DNA of 64,000 nucleotides from SAR86 cluster bacterium (GCA_029268615.1 JAQWNM010000001.1:62001-126000); one strand, 5' to 3'. Shown: positions 16,773 to 26,383, numbered from the stretch's first letter. A program made the numbers and translations. Notes: generated by a model from the letters alone, not told the origin.

Positions 16773-17649
16773 CTTTCAGAGCACTATAAAAAAATATCAA
16801 AATAGAATAGATAACAATCTATCAAAACTCCTCAATAAGGATACTCAATCTACATTAGCTGAGGCAATGAGATATTCTGTCATAAATGGAGGTAAAAGGT
16901 TAAGGCCTATTTTGGTATACTTAGCAGCCGAATTAACATCGTTGAAAGTTAATGAACAGAGCAAAGACGATCTTGCTTCGGCAGTCGAGCTTATGCACTG
17001 CTATTCCCTAATCCATGATGATCTTCCTGCGATGGATAATGACGATCTAAGAAGAGGAATGCCAACTTCACATATAGCTTTTGATGAAGCAACTGCAATT
17101 TTAGCAGGTGATGCTCTTCAACCGTTAGCCTATGAGATTATTCTTAATAGTCCGTTTATTGAAAATGAAAATAAAATATATATATTAAAAAAGCTAAGCA
17201 AAGCATGCGGTTTTAGAGGTATGGTTGAGGGTCAAATGTTAGATATCTTGTCTAATTCTAGACATCCTACAATTAAAGATCTGGACCTAATGCATAATCT
17301 TAAAACAGGAGAATTAATTAAAACTTCTTTAGTAATTGGAGGAAAATTAGCTAAATATAATGAAGAAGAGCTTAAAAACATAGAAAAATTTGGAGCAAAA
17401 ATTGGTTTAGCTTTTCAAATAACGGATGACATTATAGATATAGAATCTCCCTCTGAGATAAGTGGTAAAAATCAAGGTTCAGATATTCTAGGAGATAAAA
17501 TTACTTACCCTTCTTTAATAGGTGTAAAAAAAGCAAAAAAAAGAGCAAAAAAACTTGTGCAAGAAGCTATTGAATATTTATCTATCTTTACAGAAGATAC
17601 TTCTCATCTAAAAGAATTGGGTTACTTTATAATTGAAAGAGAAGCATGA
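16759..17649 (+). CDS. ispA: Farnesyl diphosphate synthase (polyprenyl synthetase)
   Basis: Builds farnesyl diphosphate from isopentenyl and dimethylallyl diphosphate. It has 296 residues. The first aspartate-rich motif is [10 protein letters not shown] (Asp87, Asp88, Asp93) and the second is ITDDIIDI (Asp223, Asp224, Asp227). GGKRLRP at 44-50 binds the diphosphate. It starts inside the end of xseB, and its stop overlaps the dxs ATG (ATGA), so it is tightly coupled to the next isoprenoid gene. Its products feed ubiquinone and undecaprenyl synthesis. Confidence 0.95.
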   Translation: MEKHDFQSTIKKYQNRIDNNLSKLLNKDTQSTLAEAMRYSVINGGKRLRPILVYLAAELTSLKVNEQSKDDLASAVELMHCYSLIHDDLPAMDNDDLRRGMPTSHIAFDEATAILAGDALQPLAYEIILNSPFIENENKIYILKKLSKACGFRGMVEGQMLDILSNSRHPTIKDLDLMHNLKTGELIKTSLVIGGKLAKYNEEELKNIEKFGAKIGLAFQITDDIIDIESPSEISGKNQGSDILGDKITYPSLIGVKKAKKRAKKLVQEAIEYLSIFTEDTSHLKELGYFIIEREA

Positions 17650-19538
17650 AAATATTTGAGAAAATTCCCCAAGAAATACCTAAAAGTAGATTATTGCAAG
17701 ATATAAATCTACCAGAGGACTTAAGACATCTTGAAAAAAAAGATCTTCCAGAATTAGCCGATGAATTAAGAGAATTTCTTTTATATACAACTGGCAAAAG
17801 TGGAGGACATTTTGGAGCAGGTCTAGGAGTTATAGAACTGACAATTGGACTTCATTATGTATTTGAAACACCTAAAGATAAATTAGTATGGGACGTTGGT
17901 CATCAAACTTACCCTCATAAGATACTCACCGGAAGAAAAGATTCAATGGAATCTATAAGAAAAATGAATGGACTTGCTCCATTTCCTAATCGTTCAGAGA
18001 GTGAATTTGATAGCTTTGGAGTTGGCCATTCTAGTACTTCAATTAGTTCTGCTCTAGGCATGATCACTGCGTCAAACCTCAAGAAGGATGAAAAGAAAGT
18101 TGTGGCAATAATAGGTGATGGTTCTATGACAGCAGGAATGGCATATGAGGCTTTATGTCATGCAGGAGCTTTGAATAAAGATATTTTAGTTATTTTGAAT
18201 GATAACCAAATGTCTATTTCTGAAAGTGTGGGAGGACTTTCAAAATACCTTTCTAGGATCTGGGCAAGCAAATTTTACAACCAGCTCAGAGAGGGTGGAA
18301 AAACAGTTTTAAGATTTATTCCTTCAGCAAAAAGATTTATAAAAAAAGCTGAATTACATACTAAGGGTATGGTGTCTCCTGGAACACTCTTTGAAGAGCT
18401 TGGCTTTGAATACATAGGACCAATTGATGGACATAACATAAGTGAACTTGTAAAAATACTTGGAGATATTAGAAAGTTAAAAGGTCCTATTTTTCTCCAT
18501 ACTGTAACAACCAAAGGTAAAGGGTTTAAAGCTGCGGAAGAAGACCCTATCGGATACCATGCAATAGAAAAAATTAAACCTTTATCTGAGAATATAAATT
18601 CAAACAAGCCAAGGAACCCAAAATATTCAGAAGTCTTTGGTGAGTGGCTTTGTAAAACAGCTGAAAAAGAACCTAAATTAATTGCAATTACTCCAGCGAT
18701 GAGGGAAGGATCTGGAATGGTTGATTTTGAAAAAAGATTTAGTGATAGGTTTTTTGATACAGCAATAGCTGAGCAGCACTGCGTTACGCTAGCAGCCGGG
18801 ATGGCTTGTGAGAACATGAAACCAGTTGTTGGAATCTACAGTACTTTTCTACAAAGAGCCTATGACCAGCTAATACATGATGTAGCTATCCAGAATCTTG
18901 ATGTTACCTTCGCCATAGATAGAGCTGGCCTTGTGGGTGCTGATGGTCCAACACATGTAGGTGCTTTCGATCTTACTTATCTGAGGTGCATTCCTAATAT
19001 AATTATTATGACGCCCTCTAATGAAGAAGAAACCTGGAGAATGCTAAATACAGGTTTTCATTTTCAGGGTCCTGCAGCAATACGATACCCCAGAGGATCT
19101 GGACCAGGATCAACTATAAATAGGGACTCTAGCATCCTAGAAATAGGCAAAGCAAATGTCATTAGGCGTTCAAAAAACTCTACTTTTTCAATTTTCTCCT
19201 TTGGTTCTTGTATTACTCAAGCTCAATCAATAGGAGAAACTTTTGATGCAACGGTAGTGGATATGAGATTTGTAAAACCATTAGATGAAGAATTAATAAT
19301 CAATGTAAGTAAAAAAAGTAAATTAATTTTAACAATAGAAGAAAATGTAATAGCTGGTGGTGCAGGTTCTGCTGTGGCAGAACTCCTCAACTTAAAGAAT
19401 ATTAATACTCCAATAATGCATGCAGGCTTACCAGATGAATTTATTGACCATGGTGATGTAGATCAACAAAAAATTAAATACGGATTAAACACAGAAACAA
19501 TAACAAAAAACCTAAAGGAAAGATTAGAATTAATTTAA
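17646..19538 (+). CDS. dxs: 1-deoxy-D-xylulose-5-phosphate synthase
   Basis: Thiamine diphosphate enzyme joining pyruvate and glyceraldehyde 3-phosphate, the entry step of the MEP isoprenoid pathway. It has 630 residues, the usual length. DVGHQTYPHK is at 83-92 and the thiamine motif runs from GDGS (157-160) to LNDNQMSIS (184-192). The transketolase-type glutamate is Glu376 in AIAEQH. It ends the xseB-ispA-dxs operon and converges on ribA with a 4-base overlap. Confidence 0.97.
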   Translation: MKIFEKIPQEIPKSRLLQDINLPEDLRHLEKKDLPELADELREFLLYTTGKSGGHFGAGLGVIELTIGLHYVFETPKDKLVWDVGHQTYPHKILTGRKDSMESIRKMNGLAPFPNRSESEFDSFGVGHSSTSISSALGMITASNLKKDEKKVVAIIGDGSMTAGMAYEALCHAGALNKDILVILNDNQMSISESVGGLSKYLSRIWASKFYNQLREGGKTVLRFIPSAKRFIKKAELHTKGMVSPGTLFEELGFEYIGPIDGHNISELVKILGDIRKLKGPIFLHTVTTKGKGFKAAEEDPIGYHAIEKIKPLSENINSNKPRNPKYSEVFGEWLCKTAEKEPKLIAITPAMREGSGMVDFEKRFSDRFFDTAIAEQHCVTLAAGMACENMKPVVGIYSTFLQRAYDQLIHDVAIQNLDVTFAIDRAGLVGADGPTHVGAFDLTYLRCIPNIIIMTPSNEEETWRMLNTGFHFQGPAAIRYPRGSGPGSTINRDSSILEIGKANVIRRSKNSTFSIFSFGSCITQAQSIGETFDATVVDMRFVKPLDEELIINVSKKSKLILTIEENVIAGGAGSAVAELLNLKNINTPIMHAGLPDEFIDHGDVDQQKIKYGLNTETITKNLKERLELI

Positions 19539-20131
19539 TCTTCTTTACTACCAAGATGACCCATCTTGTCTTTCTTATCCTTTAAATAATCTTTATTATG
19601 CACTGTTGGTTCTGAATAAGCAGATATTCTTTGCTCTACTTCTATTCCATTGCTGGCTAACCCATTAATTTTATCTGGATTATTAGTCATTAAATCCACC
19701 TTTGTTATATCTAAAGATTTCAGAATTTCAGCACAAACAGAATAATCTCTTTCATCAGCAGCAAAACCTAATTCTACATTTGCCTCTATGGTATTTAATC
19801 CTTCATCTTGGAGTTGATAAGCTTTTATTTTATTTGCTAAGCCTATGCCTCGACCTTCTTGGGCCATATATATTACTAACCCCTTACCCATATCAACTAT
19901 CTTCTTTAAAGAAGATTTAAGTTGATCGCCACAATCACATCTTAGGCTGAATAAGGCATCACCTGTTAAGCATTGAGAATGTATTCTTAATAAACATTTT
20001 TTGTCATCATTCAAATTACCTAAACATATAGCTAAATGTTCTTCTTTTGATTCTTCTTCTACAAAAGCATGTAAGGTGAATTCAGCCCACTCAGTTGGTA
20101 ATTTAGCTTGTGCAACTTTATTTACTTTCAA
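19535..20131 (-). CDS. ribA: GTP cyclohydrolase II
   Basis: First enzyme of riboflavin synthesis, opening GTP to the diaminopyrimidine. It has 198 residues. The zinc ligands Cys54, Cys65 and Cys67 are seen in the segments HSQCLTGDALFSLRCDCGDQ (51-70). The substrate-binding GRGIGLANKIKAYQLQDEG follows. It stands alone, away from the other riboflavin genes at 28853-31524, and supplies the activity that the RibBA protein there has probably lost. Confidence 0.96.
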   Translation of the reverse strand: MKVNKVAQAKLPTEWAEFTLHAFVEEESKEEHLAICLGNLNDDKKCLLRIHSQCLTGDALFSLRCDCGDQLKSSLKKIVDMGKGLVIYMAQEGRGIGLANKIKAYQLQDEGLNTIEANVELGFAADERDYSVCAEILKSLDITKVDLMTNNPDKINGLASNGIEVEQRISAYSEPTVHNKDYLKDKKDKMGHLGSKED

Positions 20132-20184
20132 TTTACTTCCAATAATTATGAAGAAAGAATTGTACTTCTTTTATTAAATTTACT

Positions 20185-20676
20185 CTAAGAGATTAACAAA
20201 AAAATTAATAAAGATGCTGGAATGGTTATAAGTCCTGCCAATACATCATCTAACATAACTCCCTTCGAACCTTCTTTTTGATCAAAAAAGATTATGGGCC
20301 AAGGTTTGAATATATCCAGAAATCTGAATATAAGAAATGACAAGAATAGGTATAAAAAATCATTTTTAATAAAGAATAATGGAATACAAGCAATCCATAT
20401 TCCTACAAATTCATCCCAAACAAAATAACTAGGATCCTTCTCTTTGCCAACCACTTTATCATGGGCAAAGATTCCTAAAACGTAAGATCCAAATACAAAA
20501 ATTAAAAAAAAGATAAAATCTATAGGTTCTAAGATAAAAGGGTTAATTAAGAAATAATAAATGCAGACTGCTAAAAAACTGCCTGTAGTTCCTGGAGCAA
20601 CAGGGGATAATCCAGAACCAAACCCTAAAGCGATCCAAGTCAGCGGATTATAGTAATCAAAAGATTTATACTTCAT
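20185..20676 (-). CDS. pgpA: Phosphatidylglycerophosphatase A
   Basis: Integral membrane phosphatase making phosphatidylglycerol, about 163 residues. The N-terminal segment GFGSGLSPVAPGTTGS and the DEFVGIW motif are diagnostic of PgpA. Several membrane helices are visible, and the segment VMLDDVLAGL is near the C-terminus. I use the ATG at 20676, which overlaps the thiL stop as TGATG. thiL-pgpA is a conserved pair, but here it is detached from nusB. Confidence 0.95.
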   Translation of the reverse strand: MKYKSFDYYNPLTWIALGFGSGLSPVAPGTTGSFLAVCIYYFLINPFILEPIDFIFFLIFVFGSYVLGIFAHDKVVGKEKDPSYFVWDEFVGIWIACIPLFFIKNDFLYLFLSFLIFRFLDIFKPWPIIFFDQKEGSKGVMLDDVLAGLITIPASLLIFLLIS

Positions 20677-21623
20677 CAAAAATGGCTGTAGCCTTTCGTG
20701 AATTTTATGATTTCATGCTTATTATTTTCTACTATAAAATCTAATTCTTTAGTCACACTTCCTATCTCTGTAATCTTTTTATCTAGTATATAATCTCTTA
20801 ATCTATCTTTTTTATCTAAAGGAATAGTAAAGCAAATTTCATAATCATCACCTTCTGAAATGAATCTTTTTTTATCATTAGGTGAAATATTTAAAGAAAA
20901 GGGAATTAAATCTATATTAATCTTTGCTCCAACCTGACTTGCGTTACAAATATGTTGTAAGTCCTGAACCAAACCATCAGATATATCAACTGCAGATGAG
21001 GCTGTATCTAACAATAGATGCAGTAAATCAAATCTCGGCTCTGGTCTTATATATCTGGTAGCAACCTTTCTGGACGGTATAGATTTTCTCAGTTCTTTTA
21101 AACCTAATTTACTATTTCCAATATTTCCTGATACAAAAATTAAATCACTTTTTTTTGCACCTGAACGTCTTATCATTTTTCCATTTTGAACAATTCCTCC
21201 CACTTGGACAGTTATTACTAAAGGACCTTTAGTGGTATCTCCACCTATTAATGGAATCTTAAATTGTTGAGCGATTTCTTCTAAACCAAGAGAAAAATTT
21301 CTTAGCCAAATAGAGTCATTCTTCTGCATAGTCAAGGAAACCATAAACCAGTTAGGTTCAGCTCCACATGCAGCTAAATCACTTAAGGCCACAGCAACAG
21401 ATCTATAAGCAATTTCTTGAGGAGATAGTTCTTTTATGAAGTGAACTCCTTCAATTGAAGTGTCTGTTGATAGAATAACTTCATATCCTTTAGGTGGTTT
21501 ATATGCTGCTGCATCATCGCCAATACCTATAGATATATTTTTCTCCAGTAAAAATTCTGAACCAATATTAGAGAAATACTCCTTTATTAATTGATGCTCA
21601 TTTAGGCTTTTGCCTTTAAGCAA
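20676..21623 (-). CDS. thiL: Thiamine-monophosphate kinase
   Basis: ATP-dependent kinase making thiamine diphosphate, 315 residues. The N-terminal metal and ATP motif IGIGDDAAAY is followed by STDTSIEGVHF and later by SGNIGNSKLG and VDISDGLVQDL. The reading frame opens with TTG at 21623. The ATG overlapping the thiolase stop is out of frame and closes after four codons, so the start is uncertain by some residues. It lies between thiolase and pgpA on one strand, probably one transcript. Confidence 0.93.
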   Translation of the reverse strand: MLKGKSLNEHQLIKEYFSNIGSEFLLEKNISIGIGDDAAAYKPPKGYEVILSTDTSIEGVHFIKELSPQEIAYRSVAVALSDLAACGAEPNWFMVSLTMQKNDSIWLRNFSLGLEEIAQQFKIPLIGGDTTKGPLVITVQVGGIVQNGKMIRRSGAKKSDLIFVSGNIGNSKLGLKELRKSIPSRKVATRYIRPEPRFDLLHLLLDTASSAVDISDGLVQDLQHICNASQVGAKINIDLIPFSLNISPNDKKRFISEGDDYEICFTIPLDKKDRLRDYILDKKITEIGSVTKELDFIVENNKHEIIKFTKGYSHF

Positions 21624-21629
21624 GATTCA

Positions 21630-22823
21630 TTACTCAGGATAAGCTTCAAACAGCCCGGAAGCGCCCATGCCACCCCCTACACACATAGTTACTATTCCGT
21701 ATTTTTTTCCTGTTCTTCTTAATTCTCTAGTTAAGTGACCAACTTGACGAGAACCAGTCATGCCAAAAGGATGTCCTATAGCAATAGAGCCTCCATTTAC
21801 ATTGAGCTTATCTGAAGGAATTCCTAATTTGTCTCTTATATGAACAACTTGAGATGCAAAAGCTTCATTTAATTCCCAAAGATCTATATCTTCTATTGAT
21901 AAATTAGCTGATTCTAATAATTTAGGTATAGAAAAAACAGGTCCTATTCCCATTTCTTCGGGCTGACATCCAACTGTTGTAAAACCTCTAAAATAAGCTA
22001 AAGGTTTAATACCCAACTCTTTAGCTTTATCTTCACTCATTATCATTGTGACAGAAGCTCCATCAGATAATTGAGATGAGTTTCCAGCAGTAACTGAACC
22101 TCCTTCTGGATCAAAAACAGGGTTTAGACTAGCTAGGCCTTCTAAAGTTGTTTCTGGTCTATTACAAGCATCCTTATCTACTAAAGTATCTACTTCTTTT
22201 TCTGCTCCAGTTTCTTTATTCTTAAGTAACATCTTTGTTTTCATTGGAATAATTTCATCATCAAAGAGGCCTTCATCTTGAGCTCTTGCAGTCCTTTCTT
22301 GACTAGAAAGTGCATACTCATCTTGAGCTTCCCTTGAAACCTCATATCTTTTTGCTACTAACTCAGCTGTAGTTCCCATGGCATGGTATATACCAGGAGT
22401 TTCCTCTACAATTTTATCATTTACATACATATGCATATTAGTATTACCTTGAATTGTACTAATAGATTCAACACCACCTGCTATCATGCAATCTGCAAAT
22501 CCACTCTGTATCTGAGTAGCTGCCATAGCAATTGTTTGCAAGCCTGAAGAGCAATACCTATTTACAGTCACTCCTCCTGTTTCTATTGGCAGATTAGAAA
22601 GAACTGCTACATTTCTAGCTACATTATGACCTTGAGGCCCTTCAGGATTTCCACAGCCTAAAATTATATCCTCCACGAAACTAGGATCTATTTCAGGATT
22701 CCTTTCCATTAAAACATTAACAATATGAGCTGTCATATCATCAGCTCTAGTTACATTGAAACCACCTCTAAAAGACTTTGCTAAGCCTGTCCTTACACTG
22801 TCTACAATTACTGCATTTGCCAT
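21630..22823 (-). CDS. Thiolase (acetyl-CoA C-acyltransferase)
   Basis: Thiolase-family enzyme of 397 residues cleaving or forming beta-ketoacyl-CoA. The acyl-carrying nucleophile is Cys91 in NRYCSSGLQ. The active-site histidine is His351 in GHPFGMTG, and the second cysteine is Cys381 in CVGGGMGASG. A clear Shine-Dalgarno (AGGAG, about 7 bases before ATG) supports the start. No fadB-like partner is adjacent, so whether it serves beta-oxidation or synthesis cannot be told. It heads the thiolase-thiL-pgpA run. Confidence 0.93.
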   Translation of the reverse strand: MANAVIVDSVRTGLAKSFRGGFNVTRADDMTAHIVNVLMERNPEIDPSFVEDIILGCGNPEGPQGHNVARNVAVLSNLPIETGGVTVNRYCSSGLQTIAMAATQIQSGFADCMIAGGVESISTIQGNTNMHMYVNDKIVEETPGIYHAMGTTAELVAKRYEVSREAQDEYALSSQERTARAQDEGLFDDEIIPMKTKMLLKNKETGAEKEVDTLVDKDACNRPETTLEGLASLNPVFDPEGGSVTAGNSSQLSDGASVTMIMSEDKAKELGIKPLAYFRGFTTVGCQPEEMGIGPVFSIPKLLESANLSIEDIDLWELNEAFASQVVHIRDKLGIPSDKLNVNGGSIAIGHPFGMTGSRQVGHLTRELRRTGKKYGIVTMCVGGGMGASGLFEAYPE

Positions 22824-22864
22824 TTCTTGACTCCTTATTTTGACCTTATTTTATTGGAAAAGTG

Positions 22865-22893
22865 ATGTTAGGACACGATTGATTTTTAATCAA
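22865..22893 (-). promoter_or_regulatory. Candidate promoter of the thiolase operon with overlapping palindrome
   Basis: On the minus strand TTGATT (22893-22888) is followed, after 17 bases, by TAACAT (22870-22865), which would give a leader of about 35 bases before a gene with a good ribosome site. The -35 hexamer forms one arm of the palindrome TTGATT-TTT-AATCAA (22879-22893), so a repressor could act here. The same hairpin could weakly end the upstream gene's transcript. Confidence 0.35.
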
Positions 22894-22899
22894 GTAAAA

Positions 22900-23193
22900 C
22901 TATTTTTTAAGCGAATCTTTAAACCAATCTGGAAAGATGTCTATTTCATATTTTTTAGCCAATCTTGCTATTATAGGTATAGTTATAGGTGAAAAAGGAA
23001 GAATCACTAAAAAACCAAACCCTAATTCTCTCAAGACGTTTCTTAGAAGATAGTTTGTCTTTTTTAAATCTTCTTCTGATGATTCACCTCGAATATATTT
23101 ATAATAACCTGAAATTACTTCCCTTGTTTGATCACTTTCATGTAAAAGTGCTTTTTGAACAACGCCGAGAAACTTAATTACTAACTTCTTCAT
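22900..23193 (-). CDS. Small conserved-looking protein, LETM1-like C-terminal segment
   Basis: A 97-residue protein that I cannot name. The N-terminal half is charged and helical, and the C-terminal half holds a hydrophobic stretch, FGFLVILPFSPITIPIIARL, followed by KKYEIDIFPDWF. That Pro-rich hydrophobic turn followed by a lysine-rich helix and FPxxF resembles the LETM1-type ribosome-binding region seen in small bacterial proteins; this is a weak resemblance only. I use the ATG at 23193, not the TTG at 23199. It lies alone between the TonB receptor terminator and the thiolase operon, with TATAAT just upstream. Confidence 0.65.
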   Translation of the reverse strand: MKKLVIKFLGVVQKALLHESDQTREVISGYYKYIRGESSEEDLKKTNYLLRNVLRELGFGFLVILPFSPITIPIIARLAKKYEIDIFPDWFKDSLKK

Positions 23194-23203
23194 TACCAAA
23201 TAT

Positions 23204-23209
23204 ATTATA
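23204..23209 (-). promoter_or_regulatory. Perfect TATAAT just before the small LETM1-like gene
   Basis: Read on the minus strand, TATAAT lies 10 bases before the ATG at 23193 and directly after the T-run of the TonB receptor terminator. A start at normal distance gives a leader of about 4 bases. No good -35 is visible, because that region is the terminator hairpin. Confidence 0.4.
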
Positions 23210-23212
23210 TAA

Positions 23213-23243
23213 AAAAAAACCCACCTTAGAGGCGGGTTTTTTT
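23213..23243 (-). terminator. Rho-independent terminator of the TonB receptor gene
   Basis: CCC-A-CCT and AGG-C-GGG form a stem with one A/C mismatch and a 3-base loop, flanked by runs of A and T so that both strands end in a T-tract. On the minus strand it begins 14 bases after the receptor stop and is followed by nine T. It could also act on the plus strand, but no plus-strand gene precedes it. Confidence 0.85.
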
Positions 23244-23257
23244 AATAAACCTCTATA

Positions 23258-26158
23258 TCAAAAGTTTCTAGTAAAAGTAACTCCATATATTCTAGGTTCA
23301 GTTAGATAGTAATTGGTGTACAGACCTGATGTATCAGATGTCGTGTAATGACCAGTTACAATTTCTTTATCCTTAAGATTTCTAACCCAAGCTCTTGCTC
23401 TCCATTTACCCTCTGGGTCATCTAGAGACAAAGAGAAGTTTACTTGAGCCCATGCAGGTATTTCATCACCTATGTCATTAAATTCTCTTGCATAACTCTT
23501 GCTTTGTTCATAGTAATCTACCCTAGCTGTTACATCAAAAGCATCCATGTTCCAAGTATGCTGAACACCTACTTTTATTGTTTGACCAGGAGAGTTAGGT
23601 AATTCATTACCTTTGATGTTTACTAAGAATCCATCACTCGTAGGCACTCCAAATGCAGTAAGAGCATTTCTAGAATAAAACGCCGGCAATCCATCAGGAT
23701 AAGCCGAAGCAGGAGTCTCAATAACGGCACCTACGGCTCTCGCTATTGGAAGTGCTGCTAAAGCACCTGGTGCATACGCTACATAATTAATTCCAGTGCT
23801 TGAACCTGGATCTATATTCTTCATTACTCTCCAGTCAGGAGTATTTTGAAGTCTATTTTTAGGATCTAGTAGTAAATTATCTGCTGCTTCTGTATTTAAC
23901 CAAGACATTGCTACATCAATAACGGTATTTGGCATACCATCTGGAATGTAAAGCATTTCTAACTCAGCTCCTTCAATCTCAGCATCCACATTTACATTTA
24001 CAGAAGAATTATTGATAATCTTATAAATCTGTAATCCCTTGTAGTCATATTGGAAGATAGAACCATTTAATGTCATTCTTCCATCTAATCTTGTAGATTT
24101 AAAACCTAGTTCAACCGCATCCACTTCTTCACTATCAAAAATTCGAGGTGTGTCTGCGGGAAAAGCGTCACTTATAGAAGGATTAAATCCTCCAGGCTTG
24201 TGTCCTTTTGAAGCTGTTACGTAAACCATTAAATCATCAGTTGCTTGATAATCTAAACCAACTCGACCAGTAGTCGCGGAAAATTCTGCATGAGATGGAC
24301 TTCCTGTCAAAGTTCTTGTTTCATTATAACCAGGAGTTGGAGGCACATCTAAAGGACTGGCAGCTCCATAATAACCTAGTAAAGCTAATTGAGCAGGTGT
24401 CGGAGGAGCTCCGAACAACATTGAAGTTAAAGAAGATCTGACACAAGTACCTGGTGCAATAAATGCACAGTCAGCCAAAGCCACTCTTCCTTTAGTATCT
24501 TTCTCATCTTCATTCCTTCTGGCACCAACTGTCAATCTAAGTTTGTCAGTTATGTCAAAATAAGCCTCTCCAAAAAAAGATGTTGTTTCGGATTCAGATA
24601 ATGTATCTGAATGATAATATCCTGGGAAAAGTGGAGGAACACCTGTTGGGTGTATTCCACCGCCAGCAATAGTTGGAAGTCCATACAAAGTAATGAAGTC
24701 TAATGAATTAGCCATTACATAATAACCGCCTAGACTTTCATTATCTCCGTAGTTTGCTCCAAGAGTAAAATTAAAGTTCCCATCAAAATCAGATGCGATT
24801 TTTATCTCTGCATAGTTAGTATCACTATAATCTGTATAAGCTCGATCGTAAGAGAAAACACGATTATAAGCGCCATATACATTGCCGCCAATAACACCAG
24901 CTGTTAAAGCATTTTCTGTAGCAATATTTCCATCGGCAGTTGAAACCGGAACAAAACAATTAACTGCTGCACAAGGCGTTGGTAAACCAGTCAGAGCATT
25001 GACTGTCTGTATATTTGGCCCTACATCCATATTATAATCTTGTTGGGAATCAAAACTACCTTCAGCCGTAGCTAAATTTACAGTAATCCTATAATTTTCA
25101 AGATCATGATTAATGCTTAAGAAAGTTGATTCACCTTCTTGATCAAAAGTAGGCTCAAAATCAGTATGAATGTCTCGAAGACTTGTCATTTTAGGTCTTG
25201 GATACTGAAACTGACCCAATGCCTCTAAAGCAGCTGTGTTCGCTCCCAAAATAGCTCCACCACCAAATGCTAGGTACAACGTACCGGTTGTAGAACTTGG
25301 GTTTACCCCATCTCTACCAAATTTATTTGGTTGACAGCCATAAGTGGGTAGAGGATTTTGTAAACACACTTGGTTGGTAATTCTAGCTCTGTCACTATCT
25401 TCCTCTCCATCTGAATGCATAAAGTCAATAGTGGTATCCTCTCCTTCCCATCTTAAGCTAAGTCTAATGGCGTTTTGATTCCTACCATCAATGTCTCCAT
25501 CGGACTCTACAAAAAGATTTCGTGTGTAACCGTCTCTGCTTAAATCACTTCCTGCTACACGCAATGCCATACTATCTCCTAATGGAACATTCAAAGCAAA
25601 CTCAGTTCTCTGATGATTATAATTTCCTGTTTCAAGAGTAGCATATCCGCCTAACTCTCCCATTTCAGGTTTTCTGGTTATGAAATTAACCACACCACCC
25701 GTTGCATTTTTACCAAAAAGAGTTCCCTGAGGTCCACGAAGAACCTCAACTCTTTCCATATCAAAGAATTCTCCCGTGTTCAAATTTCCAGCAATTGGAA
25801 TATCGTTAGTGTGCACTGAAACACCTGCTTCACCAGACCCTGCTGTTACTAATCTTCCAATACCACGTATTGAAAAAGAGGAAGAACCAAAATTTGTTGG
25901 TGTAAAGCTTACGTTTGGAACATTAAGTTGTAAATCAGTTGCACCAATAATTTGTTTGGCTTCTAGGCCTTCTTCATTAAAAGCTGAAATAGCAATTGGC
26001 ACATCTTGAAGACTTTCTTCAGTCCTTCTCGCTGTTACTATTACTTCTTCAATTCCTGACTTTGCTTCGCTATCTTCTTCAGCAGCTATGATTGATGCTG
26101 AACCTATTATACCTGCTAAAAAGGTAACTAGGAGCGTAAATCTTTTAAATAATTCCAT
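23258..26158 (-). CDS. TonB-dependent outer membrane receptor
   Basis: Outer-membrane beta-barrel importer energised by TonB, 966 residues from the ATG at 26158. That start has a strong ribosome site (GGGGAG, 6 bases upstream) and opens a signal peptide (1-26). The longer frame from 26200 lacks both. A TonB box-like IEEVIVTARR is at 36-45. The plug follows, with VPNVSF, SIRGIG and the RVEVLRGPQGTLFGKNATGG segment. The barrel ends in a C-terminal phenylalanine (VTFTRNF), the outer-membrane assembly signal. No substrate-processing genes are adjacent, so the ligand (sugar, metal chelate or other) is unknown. Confidence 0.95.
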   Translation of the reverse strand: MELFKRFTLLVTFLAGIIGSASIIAAEEDSEAKSGIEEVIVTARRTEESLQDVPIAISAFNEEGLEAKQIIGATDLQLNVPNVSFTPTNFGSSSFSIRGIGRLVTAGSGEAGVSVHTNDIPIAGNLNTGEFFDMERVEVLRGPQGTLFGKNATGGVVNFITRKPEMGELGGYATLETGNYNHQRTEFALNVPLGDSMALRVAGSDLSRDGYTRNLFVESDGDIDGRNQNAIRLSLRWEGEDTTIDFMHSDGEEDSDRARITNQVCLQNPLPTYGCQPNKFGRDGVNPSSTTGTLYLAFGGGAILGANTAALEALGQFQYPRPKMTSLRDIHTDFEPTFDQEGESTFLSINHDLENYRITVNLATAEGSFDSQQDYNMDVGPNIQTVNALTGLPTPCAAVNCFVPVSTADGNIATENALTAGVIGGNVYGAYNRVFSYDRAYTDYSDTNYAEIKIASDFDGNFNFTLGANYGDNESLGGYYVMANSLDFITLYGLPTIAGGGIHPTGVPPLFPGYYHSDTLSESETTSFFGEAYFDITDKLRLTVGARRNEDEKDTKGRVALADCAFIAPGTCVRSSLTSMLFGAPPTPAQLALLGYYGAASPLDVPPTPGYNETRTLTGSPSHAEFSATTGRVGLDYQATDDLMVYVTASKGHKPGGFNPSISDAFPADTPRIFDSEEVDAVELGFKSTRLDGRMTLNGSIFQYDYKGLQIYKIINNSSVNVNVDAEIEGAELEMLYIPDGMPNTVIDVAMSWLNTEAADNLLLDPKNRLQNTPDWRVMKNIDPGSSTGINYVAYAPGALAALPIARAVGAVIETPASAYPDGLPAFYSRNALTAFGVPTSDGFLVNIKGNELPNSPGQTIKVGVQHTWNMDAFDVTARVDYYEQSKSYAREFNDIGDEIPAWAQVNFSLSLDDPEGKWRARAWVRNLKDKEIVTGHYTTSDTSGLYTNYYLTEPRIYGVTFTRNF

Positions 26159-26233
26159 AAAATCTCCCCAAAAATCTAATATCAAAGATGTCCTTTTCAT
26201 TAATAAAAGTTAATAAAAAAAGTAAAAAACTGC

Positions 26234-26273
26234 CCATGAAAATCCTTTTTCATGGAATAACACTCTTTTTATA
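26234..26273 (-). promoter_or_regulatory. Extended -10 promoter and leader hairpin of the TonB receptor gene
   Basis: On the minus strand TG-G-TATAAA (hexamer 26273-26268) is a good extended -10, about 110 bases upstream of the receptor ATG. Right after the expected start point, the arms CCATGAAAA and TTTTCATGG (26234-26255) form a perfect 9-base stem with a 4-base loop. The leader of about 100 bases leaves room for post-transcriptional control. Confidence 0.4.
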
Positions 26274-26383
26274 CCATATAAATGCCTAAAAACTAGTACT
26301 TTTTTACTATTAAAGTAGTTTTAAATACATTACATATTGCCATGAATGAACTAAAATTGAAGGAATTCATTTAATATTTATTG

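Noticed and set aside
18275-18817. 180-codon open frame antisense to dxs
   Set aside because: It lies wholly inside dxs, which has every expected motif; the translation has no recognisable features, and low GC with biased codons easily leaves such shadows.
26159-26200. Longer N-terminus for the TonB receptor starting at 26200
   Set aside because: The internal ATG at 26158 has a strong GGGGAG site and opens a proper signal peptide; the extension has neither.
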